DNA of 64,000 nucleotides from a virus: IMG/VR virus record IMGVR_UViG_3300022935_000010, positions 43,116 to 107,115 of that record; one strand, 5' to 3'. The notes below the pieces were generated by a model, which did no database searches, was not told the origin of the DNA, and worked only from the letters and a program-made list of their open reading frames with translations. Positions 22,957 through 30,676 of this stretch are shown piece by piece. The position numbers were made by a program, and so were the translations under genes. Numbering within the stretch: position 1 is the first letter of the stretch; each line of letters opens with the position of its first letter.

Positions 22957-23294
22957 GTCAATCTAGAAGACAAAGAAGACAAATGGCCAAACAGTTTGGT
23001 CTACTAGGGAAAAATGAATCCTTCGATGAAATGAGGGAAAGAATACGAAGAGCCCAGCAGATGGGACAGCAGATTCACCTAAAAAATCTTGAGAATAACA
23101 AGAACAGTCAAATAGAGGCTCAGAGAGCTAGAGAGGTTGCCATCCAGGAAGAAATAGCAAAAAATTTATCCACTGAGAAAGAGGATAATCCAGACGATAC
23201 CGTTAAATTAAATACTAGTTCCTTTAATTTCTTAAAGGATGTAAATGAGGGTCCTCAGGCTTCTGGTGAAAAAGAAACCAAAGATAATGCCTAA
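22953..23294 (+). CDS. Small basic helical protein, unknown
   Basis: 113 aa. The N-terminus is very basic (SQSRRQRRQMAKQFG), followed by a long charged helix with Gln- and Glu-rich heptads (25-75), then an acidic tail containing DVNEGP. The start overlaps the previous stop (ATGA). It could bind nucleic acid or act as an assembly chaperone; not recognised. Confidence 0.55.
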   Translation: MSQSRRQRRQMAKQFGLLGKNESFDEMRERIRRAQQMGQQIHLKNLENNKNSQIEAQRAREVAIQEEIAKNLSTEKEDNPDDTVKLNTSSFNFLKDVNEGPQASGEKETKDNA

Positions 23295-23619
23295 GGAAAT
23301 ACCAGATACTAGATTTCTTCTTACATCAAGTTCTTTAAAAGAGGCCAAAAGAAAGTATTGCTCTGATAAAACCTATTATATTGTGGATATAGGAAAAATC
23401 ATAAGGGAGCTCGGCTATGATGTTAACGAGCTTTCCCCAGAATCAGAGTTTGTCATCAATTACGCAGTTCAGAAGAAAATAACCCAAGGAATATATAGTA
23501 CAAGATGTAATGACATCTTGGTGGTGTATAGAAACATCTCACAAAGGTTTGCAGAAAACCTAAATCATTTCTTAGAAGAAATGGAAGAGGAGTTTGAATT
23601 CACCATCGAGGTAGAATGA
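23287..23619 (+). CDS. Small unknown protein
   Basis: 110 aa from ATG 23287, chosen because it overlaps the previous stop by eight bases like other junctions here; an upstream ATG at 23245 would overlap the previous gene by 50 bp. Mixed alpha/beta (YYIVDIGKIIRELGYDVNEL near 27-46) with an acidic C-terminal helix. Not recognised. Confidence 0.5.
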   Translation: MPKEIPDTRFLLTSSSLKEAKRKYCSDKTYYIVDIGKIIRELGYDVNELSPESEFVINYAVQKKITQGIYSTRCNDILVVYRNISQRFAENLNHFLEEMEEEFEFTIEVE

Positions 23620-23640
23620 AAAAAAATCTTGTCTATATAA

Positions 23641-25611
23641 ATGTCAACAGGGACAAACTCAAGAACAGGATCCCAATCCTCTACTGAATCTTATGCAGAA
23701 AGGGAATTAAGGTATTCCGTTGGTAATTCCTCAGGTAGCCCAACCACAGCTGCGAACAGTTCTATTCACGGATCGAGAGAAGAACAATTAGATAGTGCAT
23801 CCGCGCAATTAACTTCGAGGATGTCCAACCTTGGATCTGTTAATCCTAACAAAGGACCAACACCAAGAACTCTATTTTATAATGGTGGTTTTTATTCCTC
23901 TGACGATGCTAAATATGGTCAGTTCCTTTTCTATTCTTTTGGAAGCAATCAGAACACATTTATACAGGAATATTATAAATCCGAGAATAGGGAATTTAAC
24001 TCTTCTATTTCTTCGGTATCCAGTGTTACTGGAAGAGGCGCTAGTAAGAACCCCTCTGCGGGTCAACTTGTTAGAATAACACAAGAAACTCTTAATGAGA
24101 TCGATGCTTCCATGGGAGAGGACGGACAAGATTCTTCCGGAAGTCTTGGTACAAGAGGAAATAAATCACTTGTTATAGGGGGAGCTTCTGCTCCATATTA
24201 CTGGAAAGACTTTTTGTACTGTAAGTATTATGGTGCTATCCCAAATAATTATATGGTAACTCTCAGAAGGTTCCCTGCTCCAATGAGAGATAACCTTTCT
24301 ATACCAGATCAGCTTTTAGCTTCTGATTTATATAAAAAACAAGGTGCTGGTAGACCCGTTGCCCAGGCAGTAACCTGGTGGGGAGGAAACACAGATAACT
24401 CTTTGGATGAGATAATTGGATTTAGTGCTGGTCTAACATGGCAAGACAAATATCAAAACGACGTTGGCTACCAAAAAGGATTTGACCAAGGATTTTTCAA
24501 AAGTGTGCTCGGAAGAGCTTTTGCTGGTGCTGCTAGTGGTGCAGGGGCAGGTGAACTTTTAGCTACTTTGGGTGACGTTGCAAATATAGCAGTTGCAGCA
24601 ACCGAAGGTGGTAGGGATGAAGTTACCGTTCCTAAAATAAACTATGCATTGAGGGACAAAATGATCTCTGAAGGCGGGCCTCTTTCTGACTTTATATTCG
24701 TTTCTGTAGATACTGTGGATAAAACATGGGTAAGAGGGAGAGGACTGACTTTTACCGAAAACCCAATAAGACTTAAGTTCCATTATGAGCTAACATCCGT
24801 TGGTGAAGTAAACACTAAAGCTGCAATGCTTGATATCATAGGAAACTTACTTGCTATTGGTACTAATTATGGTAATTTTCTAACCCCAGATATTAGATAC
24901 GATAACACTTTCCCAGCTATTGGATTTCCTGGTGGAGATGAGGGGTTAAGGGCTTTTTATTCAGATCCTATTAAATGGACTAAAACTGCTATTAAATATC
25001 TTTCAGATCCTGACGGATTAACAATGAATGATCCACAAGCACAGCAATTTAAAGAGTCTGCAGATTCTGTTGAAAAAGCAGTTACTGAGCTTCAAAGTGC
25101 AATAAAACAATTAAAGGAAACCGATATTGGTGGGTTAAACGAACTTATAGAATCTGACGCTGCAATTGGTAACATTATTGCTTTCGCTCTTGCTGACGAT
25201 TTCGTTGAGAATATACAGCTTCCGATAGCTATTCAAACCGGTGCACCAACAGGTGAATGGCATTTAGTGGTTGGTAATCCAATGAATCCGATAGCGATGA
25301 TAGGCAATCTTGTTTGCGATGGTGTAAATATAGAATTTAATGAAGTTCTTGGTCCGGATGATTTTCCAACAGAGGTTATGGCAACTTTCACGTTAAAACA
25401 TGGAAGAGATAGAGAAAGAGGTGAGATTGAAAGTATGTTTAATAGAGGTGATGGAAGGCTTTACCAAAGTACAATACCAACTTATGCAAACAATCAATCT
25501 ATCTATAACCAAGGACTTTCCGATGGAACTGTTGTTCAGACAACCAAGGATGGAACTACACTCACTGATCCTTCGAATGTGGTGGCTCAGAACGGTGGAC
25601 AAACAAACTAA
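23641..25611 (+). CDS. Virion structural protein, baseplate/tail-tube-associated
   Basis: 656 aa. The N-terminal 70 residues are Ser/Thr/Asn-rich and disordered. A Gly/Ala-rich segment (about 285-330, FAGAASGAGAGELLATLGDV) is followed by a structured C-terminal domain. It ends GEWHLVVGNPMNPIAMIGN, then DDFPTEV and FTLKHGRDRERGEIESMFNR. This C-terminal block recalls T4 tail-tube initiator or cap proteins (gp48/gp54 type), where a tube-like domain meets the hub. That recollection is uncertain. It is the first large gene of the hub block and precedes a gp53-like gene. Confidence 0.5.
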   Translation: MSTGTNSRTGSQSSTESYAERELRYSVGNSSGSPTTAANSSIHGSREEQLDSASAQLTSRMSNLGSVNPNKGPTPRTLFYNGGFYSSDDAKYGQFLFYSFGSNQNTFIQEYYKSENREFNSSISSVSSVTGRGASKNPSAGQLVRITQETLNEIDASMGEDGQDSSGSLGTRGNKSLVIGGASAPYYWKDFLYCKYYGAIPNNYMVTLRRFPAPMRDNLSIPDQLLASDLYKKQGAGRPVAQAVTWWGGNTDNSLDEIIGFSAGLTWQDKYQNDVGYQKGFDQGFFKSVLGRAFAGAASGAGAGELLATLGDVANIAVAATEGGRDEVTVPKINYALRDKMISEGGPLSDFIFVSVDTVDKTWVRGRGLTFTENPIRLKFHYELTSVGEVNTKAAMLDIIGNLLAIGTNYGNFLTPDIRYDNTFPAIGFPGGDEGLRAFYSDPIKWTKTAIKYLSDPDGLTMNDPQAQQFKESADSVEKAVTELQSAIKQLKETDIGGLNELIESDAAIGNIIAFALADDFVENIQLPIAIQTGAPTGEWHLVVGNPMNPIAMIGNLVCDGVNIEFNEVLGPDDFPTEVMATFTLKHGRDRERGEIESMFNRGDGRLYQSTIPTYANNQSIYNQGLSDGTVVQTTKDGTTLTDPSNVVAQNGGQTN

Positions 25612-25622
25612 TATTTTATGTT

Positions 25623-26207
25623 ATGCTTGAAATAGACATATTAGCAAGAAACAAAAACATATTTAATCCCGATAGCAAGGAACAGCAGAGAAACTATGGT
25701 ATCTGGGACCTGGCAAGATCTAGCATATCATATAAAAATGTGGATGTAAGATTTAAAAAGTATTTTGTTGTAAAAGAAGACGAGCAAATGAGACCAGACC
25801 TAATGGCATATAAAATGTATGGTTCTATGTCTTATACTGGTAGTCTTTTAAAAGTAAATGGCGTGTGTAATCCCTTTGCCATAAGTGTTGGTGAAGTTTT
25901 TGCAGCTCCAACTACCAAGTCTATTGACAGCATGTTATCAACAAAAGCTTCACTACTACGGAAAGACGAAGCAAATAATAATCCAAATTCTGAGTTTAGA
26001 AAGTCACAGGAGCAAAGGAAATTTAAGGTAAGTGATTCTAGAAAAGATTTCTTAGACCGAAGGTCAAAGGCAAAAAATCCTACCCCACAGATTTTGCCAC
26101 CTAACATATTACAAGACGGAGAAAGGCAGACAGTTAGGACTAATTCGGTTATTGGATTGGCACCGGATGTAAGTAACGCGGCTCCTAATCCAAACGCTAA
26201 TATTTAA
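25623..26207 (+). CDS. Baseplate wedge gp53-like protein
   Basis: 194 aa. MRPDLMAYKMYGSMSYTGSL, followed by LLKVNGVCNPFAISVGEVFAAP (about 57-97), matches the LysM-like core of gp53-type baseplate proteins, which usually read RPD-x-I-A-x-x-x-Y-G...NgI-x-dP...vG-x-x-x-x-P. The C-terminus is polar and Pro/Asn-rich. In contractile tails this small protein links wedge and hub. Its place between tube-associated and hub genes agrees. Confidence 0.6.
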   Translation: MLEIDILARNKNIFNPDSKEQQRNYGIWDLARSSISYKNVDVRFKKYFVVKEDEQMRPDLMAYKMYGSMSYTGSLLKVNGVCNPFAISVGEVFAAPTTKSIDSMLSTKASLLRKDEANNNPNSEFRKSQEQRKFKVSDSRKDFLDRRSKAKNPTPQILPPNILQDGERQTVRTNSVIGLAPDVSNAAPNPNANI

Positions 26208-26212
26208 AACAT

Positions 26213-27706
26213 ATGGCATCTGACCAGATTATTATAAATAACTTTTCCAAAACTAGTATTAGGTTAGATGAATTGGTTGTTCCTAATAGAACTGGCGAAC
26301 AAACACCCAATTCCTCGTTAGCAAGTGATGCTGATGATAAATCATGGGGTGCTTATAGGCCCGTGGTTTTTATAAATGGGTATTATGTTGATCAGCAAAT
26401 GGATTATTTTGAGTTTTTACAAATTGATTTTCTACCCACTGTAAGGCTAAGTTTTACGATGAACGATCCAATGTTTGTTAGTGTAAATTATCCTAAGGAT
26501 GGTGATATAATATCGATGTACATTAGGTCTAAAGAGGAAATTTACAAACCTATTAGGATGGACTTTAATATCTTGAATGTTCGCTCCTCACAATCACAGG
26601 ACCCTGAGGGTAATAAAATAAGATATACGATTCTTGGGGAAACTAGAATCCCTGGTTTATACTCGGAGGTTTCTAAAGCTTTCCGTACTATGACATCATA
26701 TGATGCTCTTTTTGAGGTTTCACAAGATCTAAATTTAGGTTTTTCTTCGAACGATAGCGCTCTCGACGATACCATGACATGGATATGCCCAAACTTTTCA
26801 TATTATAACTTTATACATGAAATTTGCGAGAGATCTTATAAGAATGACGAGAGCTTTTACCGTGTTTGGATTGATCCGTATTACAATTTAACTTTTGTAA
26901 ACATGCATAACCAGCTAACTGCTGATGATTATGTACAACAGGTAAAGGTTATTAGAGGTGGTGATACTGCTAATGATACATTCTTGGCCGAAACTGAACT
27001 TGATATGCAAGAAATGCCTTTGGCCTTAACCAACCAAAGGGGATCTGGTGATCTTCCCTTCTTTATTAATAACTTTACATTACTTTCCAAATCTGGTAAC
27101 ACCTCAAATAAGTACGGCTACATCCAGGAGGTCCAGTTTTATGACGAGGCGATAGTTCCTGAAAAATCCTTTGCTGAGAAGTATGTCAAATATACTATTG
27201 AAACAAGTACCTCCGATTTTGTTGGAGAGAACCAGGTATTGCAAAAAGGTAGACCTAAGGAGGATTTATACAAGGTTGAGGTTAGAAAAGCATGGTATGG
27301 TTCACTCAACAACTCCACTAGTGGAGTGCATGATAACTTCATCCAAGCTCTTATACAGAACGAATTTAATTTGGGGGACCTTGAGAAATTTACACTTAAG
27401 GTTGAACTCAGCGGTTACTATGCTGGAATTTATAGAGGGCAAGCAGTGCCGGTCATCCTTTATGCAAACGAGCAGGGGAAAAGAAAAGAAAATACTGGTG
27501 TATCAAATGACCAAAAACCCGAAAGTGAAACAAATCCAGTACTTGATAGATTCCTATCCGGAATTTATGTGGTGAGCGCTATGGAAGTTAGGTATGATAT
27601 CCTCAGAGGTGTGTACCAAGTGCTTCATTTGAATAAGAGGGAATGGACATTGAATAGCGCTGGAGCTTTCCCTAAATCTTTCCCCATTAATCTCCTAACT
27701 GGATAA
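26213..27706 (+). CDS. Baseplate hub protein (gp27/gpD-like)
   Basis: 497 aa. FINGYYVDQQMDYFEFLQID, then LSFTMNDPMFVSVNYPKDGD and MYIRS (about 52-107), are typical of the first tube-like domain of baseplate hub proteins. FNILNVR and the later MTWICPNFSYYNFIHEICER suit the embedded second domain. The C-terminal GIYVVSAMEVRYDILRGVYQ is the closing strand pair. Hub proteins form a trimer under the tail tube and carry the spike, which is encoded two genes downstream. Start ATG 26213. Confidence 0.65.
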   Translation: MASDQIIINNFSKTSIRLDELVVPNRTGEQTPNSSLASDADDKSWGAYRPVVFINGYYVDQQMDYFEFLQIDFLPTVRLSFTMNDPMFVSVNYPKDGDIISMYIRSKEEIYKPIRMDFNILNVRSSQSQDPEGNKIRYTILGETRIPGLYSEVSKAFRTMTSYDALFEVSQDLNLGFSSNDSALDDTMTWICPNFSYYNFIHEICERSYKNDESFYRVWIDPYYNLTFVNMHNQLTADDYVQQVKVIRGGDTANDTFLAETELDMQEMPLALTNQRGSGDLPFFINNFTLLSKSGNTSNKYGYIQEVQFYDEAIVPEKSFAEKYVKYTIETSTSDFVGENQVLQKGRPKEDLYKVEVRKAWYGSLNNSTSGVHDNFIQALIQNEFNLGDLEKFTLKVELSGYYAGIYRGQAVPVILYANEQGKRKENTGVSNDQKPESETNPVLDRFLSGIYVVSAMEVRYDILRGVYQVLHLNKREWTLNSAGAFPKSFPINLLTG

Positions 27707-27730
27707 ATATAGTAAAATAATAGAACCCCT

Positions 27731-29986
27731 ATGGGAATCAGAGCAACAGATAAGAATAGAAATTTATTTTTAAAGGGTTTTAAGTTATCCAATTCAGGAA
27801 AGAACGAAGACCCTACCTATTTGGGTTTTAAGATCGTGTTTGATCCTGGTATACTTCCAATCAATCCTGATTATGGATGGGCTCCAAGTCCATTGTTAAG
27901 AGCCCAGAATTATACGCTTGATTCCGGTGCTGGAGCTGCTACTAATTTGCAAAACCCCTTCGGACAACCGCAGTATTTGAGAAGACAGAGCGACGTAACT
28001 TATTACTCTGCTTATAATTACCTTCTAGAAAGGGAAGCAAATTTCCCTGGAGGCGACACACAAAGAAGAGCACAAGCATTAAGGCAATTTCAAAAACTTT
28101 TGCAGGAAATAAATACAAATTCTCCTTGGTTTTTCCAATCCATAGAAGGACTTAATACACTTGATAAAATATCTAAAAGCGGATTTCAAGACCAAGAAGA
28201 TGTAGACACATTCGATCCACAAAGAACTAGAGACAAGGCTTTGGTAATAAATTGTCTGGAATCTTTAAACCTTAGAATAAGTGCCCTAGCAGATCTTTAT
28301 AACCAAGCAACTTTTGATGCTGATAATATGAGGTATTTGGTTCCTAGAAATCTAAGAAAATTCACCATGTGGATTTTTGTTACTGAGATTAGAAATTTTT
28401 TCAAGACAAGTAGGTTAACAGCATCTAGTACAGCTTTATCTGCTATTGACAACTTAAGCTCTTTGCTTTCTACAAATAACAATCCAGGGTCATCTATTGT
28501 TTCACAAGAAAGTGGTCAATATAGTGTAGATGGATTTAATCTTGGTTCTGAAACATCTCAAGGTGGTGGAGGTGGAGGTGCTTTTTCATCTTTTGTAAAT
28601 AATGTTTTTAGCGGATCCGGTCTTCAAAACGACGTACAGGCTTTAACGAATCAGCAAGATCAAACCGGTATAAAGCCAGTTTTAATTTATGAGTGTAGCC
28701 AATGTGAGTTTGATTTTAGTGACAGTACTCCTCTAAAAAGCACTATAGATATGGGATCAAGTAATGCCGATCCAGAGGATCAGTCTTTTAGGATACATGT
28801 AGGAAAGGTTAGAACGAAAAACCAATACCCAAATATTAGGGCTGACAAAAAGCCTTTGGTTCTTGCGGATGGTTGGGATCAAAACAGATCGAGTTACCAA
28901 TTCCTTGGGGACGATACACTTTCTTTAGAGAGTTTTCTTGGACTTGGTCAGCAAGCTTTAACTAATGTGGTTTCGAATGCAGTATCTGATTTGGTAAACG
29001 AGGGCATTAATCAATTTATAGATCCTGCTTTAAGTGGAATCGACCAGTCTTTATTAGGAAACATATATTCGTTTAACCCATCACAACTTGGTAGATTGAC
29101 TAGTCAAAACGGATCTTTCGGTTTTAACAATTTGGAGAATTTTTTAAACGGGGCAGCTGAAACCGGAATTGATAATATATTCAAAGGAAACTTGCCGAAC
29201 CCACAAACTATGGGTGAAGGTGGTCCGAAGGAAAGAGTGTATCCTCCAGTTCCTCCAACTGACGTATATGAAGGAGTACCTGGCGAAGATCTAGGAGTTC
29301 CTGATAGAGTGTATCCTCAGGTAAATGATGACGTTTACGAAAATGTTCCTGGTGAGGATCTAGGAGTTCCTGATAGAGTGTATCCTCAGGTAAATGATGA
29401 CGTTTACGAAAATGTTCCTGGTGAAGATCTCGGAGTTCCTGATAGGGTGTATCCACCTAGTAGTGGTGATGCATATGATGACGTTCCTGGAACTGATTTA
29501 GGTGTTCCTGATAGAGCATATCCACCTAGTAGTGGTGATGCATATGATGAAGTTCCTGGAACTGACCTTGGAGTTCCCGATAGGCAATATAAATTCGAAA
29601 GATCTGGGGATGTTTATGACAATGTCCCTGGCGCTGATCTTGGCGTACCAGATCGAAATTATACTTCTAACCTAAACGATGACGTTTACACGGATAGGAA
29701 TTTCACTACCGATTCTCTCGAAACCTCAAAAGTGTATGGTGAAAGTTCACAAGTATCCTCCAGAGGTGAATTAAGATCCCCAGAAAATAACTTTACACAA
29801 CCTCCGGGAACAGTTTATTCTTCTTCAAGAAAAAACCCGACCTCTGGCGAAATTGGAAACGTTTATCCAGTTACTAATGGTGATTTTATAATTGAGAATC
29901 CACTTAATTTGGGGAACTCAAAACCTGCTGATAAATATAATGTTAGCCTTGGTGATTATAACCCAGATGATTACGAGGAGCAATAA
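27731..29986 (+). CDS. Tail/baseplate structural protein with VPDR tandem repeats
   Basis: 751 aa. The ordered N-terminal part includes NLRKFTMWIFVTEIRNFF (near 207-224) and PVLIYECSQCEFDFSD (near 318-333), which recall tube-like baseplate proteins. A Gly-rich loop lies near 277. Residues 511-650 are six 23-24-residue repeats containing VPG-x-DLGVPDR-x-Y, followed by a disordered Ser/Asn/Pro tail. The repeat region is acidic and Pro-rich, probably an extended, flexible arm. It lies between hub and spike genes. The fold of the ordered part is an inference. Confidence 0.55.
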   Translation: MGIRATDKNRNLFLKGFKLSNSGKNEDPTYLGFKIVFDPGILPINPDYGWAPSPLLRAQNYTLDSGAGAATNLQNPFGQPQYLRRQSDVTYYSAYNYLLEREANFPGGDTQRRAQALRQFQKLLQEINTNSPWFFQSIEGLNTLDKISKSGFQDQEDVDTFDPQRTRDKALVINCLESLNLRISALADLYNQATFDADNMRYLVPRNLRKFTMWIFVTEIRNFFKTSRLTASSTALSAIDNLSSLLSTNNNPGSSIVSQESGQYSVDGFNLGSETSQGGGGGGAFSSFVNNVFSGSGLQNDVQALTNQQDQTGIKPVLIYECSQCEFDFSDSTPLKSTIDMGSSNADPEDQSFRIHVGKVRTKNQYPNIRADKKPLVLADGWDQNRSSYQFLGDDTLSLESFLGLGQQALTNVVSNAVSDLVNEGINQFIDPALSGIDQSLLGNIYSFNPSQLGRLTSQNGSFGFNNLENFLNGAAETGIDNIFKGNLPNPQTMGEGGPKERVYPPVPPTDVYEGVPGEDLGVPDRVYPQVNDDVYENVPGEDLGVPDRVYPQVNDDVYENVPGEDLGVPDRVYPPSSGDAYDDVPGTDLGVPDRAYPPSSGDAYDEVPGTDLGVPDRQYKFERSGDVYDNVPGADLGVPDRNYTSNLNDDVYTDRNFTTDSLETSKVYGESSQVSSRGELRSPENNFTQPPGTVYSSSRKNPTSGEIGNVYPVTNGDFIIENPLNLGNSKPADKYNVSLGDYNPDDYEEQ
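29261..29680 (+). repeat. Six tandem 69-72-bp repeats (VPG-x-DLGVPDR)
   Basis: Four units of 23 aa and two of 24 aa. Units 1 to 3 are nearly identical at DNA level over long stretches, indicating recent duplication. Units 4 and 5 share a different linker (YPPSSGDAYD), so the array has grown in at least two steps. Copy number may vary between related phages. Confidence 0.93.
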
Positions 29987-29998
29987 AATATTGAGTGA

Positions 29999-30673
29999 AT
30001 GCCTTATAATCCGCCTAAAATATATCTTGGTGAAATAGTAGATATTGATGACCCACTAAAAGATGGAAGGGCAAAGATAAAGGTATTTGGACTTTTCGAT
30101 GAGCTGGAAACTGAGGATATACCATGGGCAAGCCAAGTGAATGGTATTTCGTTTGGTGGGAGTGGTAACGGAAGGCTTTCTGTTCCTAGAGTAGGTTCTG
30201 TTGTAGCATGTGAATTTGATGGGCAGAACTATTACAGAATGGTTTACTATGGTGAGTGGGAAAGCTCACCAGAGATGCTAGCTGAGATTAGTGATTCGTA
30301 TGAAGGGGCACACTCATTTGTTTATGACGTTGGTGCGGAACCAGGTCCTTTAAAAATATTTTATACCAAGAAAAAGGGATTGAATCTAGCCCTTGGCGAT
30401 GCTAAGGTTCAATTGGACACTCAAGACGGAGGTCAACTTAGGGTAGTAATTGAGATGGGAAGTGACCAGATTAGGATGGAAAATAATAAGGTCATTATCA
30501 ATTCTAATAATATAGAATTAGGAGAGGCAGCGATAGAATCCGTTATTAAGGGGAACACGTTCCAAACATATTTTAATAACCATACACATATTGGTAACCT
30601 TGGTGGTCCAACCTCACCCCCTGTAATACCTTCGGATCCAACACATTTGTCCAACATATCTAAAACAAAGTAA
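29999..30673 (+). CDS. Baseplate central spike protein (gp5/gpV-like, OB fold)
   Basis: 224 aa. IYLGEIVDIDDPLKDGRAKI, then KVFGLFD and IPWASQ (about 8-46), is the OB-fold start of gp5/gpV spikes. VPRVGSVVACEFDGQ continues it. The second half is the start of a beta-helix-like stalk (QIRMENNKVIINSNNIELG) ending in YFNNHTHIGNLGGPTSPP, the usual His-rich spike-tip style. T4 gp5 has a lysozyme domain between these parts; it is absent here. Forms the trimeric needle under the hub. Confidence 0.8.
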   Translation: MPYNPPKIYLGEIVDIDDPLKDGRAKIKVFGLFDELETEDIPWASQVNGISFGGSGNGRLSVPRVGSVVACEFDGQNYYRMVYYGEWESSPEMLAEISDSYEGAHSFVYDVGAEPGPLKIFYTKKKGLNLALGDAKVQLDTQDGGQLRVVIEMGSDQIRMENNKVIINSNNIELGEAAIESVIKGNTFQTYFNNHTHIGNLGGPTSPPVIPSDPTHLSNISKTK

Positions 30674-30676
30674 TAT

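Noticed and set aside
23631-23640. CTATATAA directly before ATG 23641 as a promoter
   Set aside because: No room for a leader before the start codon and the motif lacks the GATATATA core.
29999-30673. Lysozyme domain in the spike as in T4 gp5
   Set aside because: No lysozyme motif between the OB fold and the stalk; the protein is too short.
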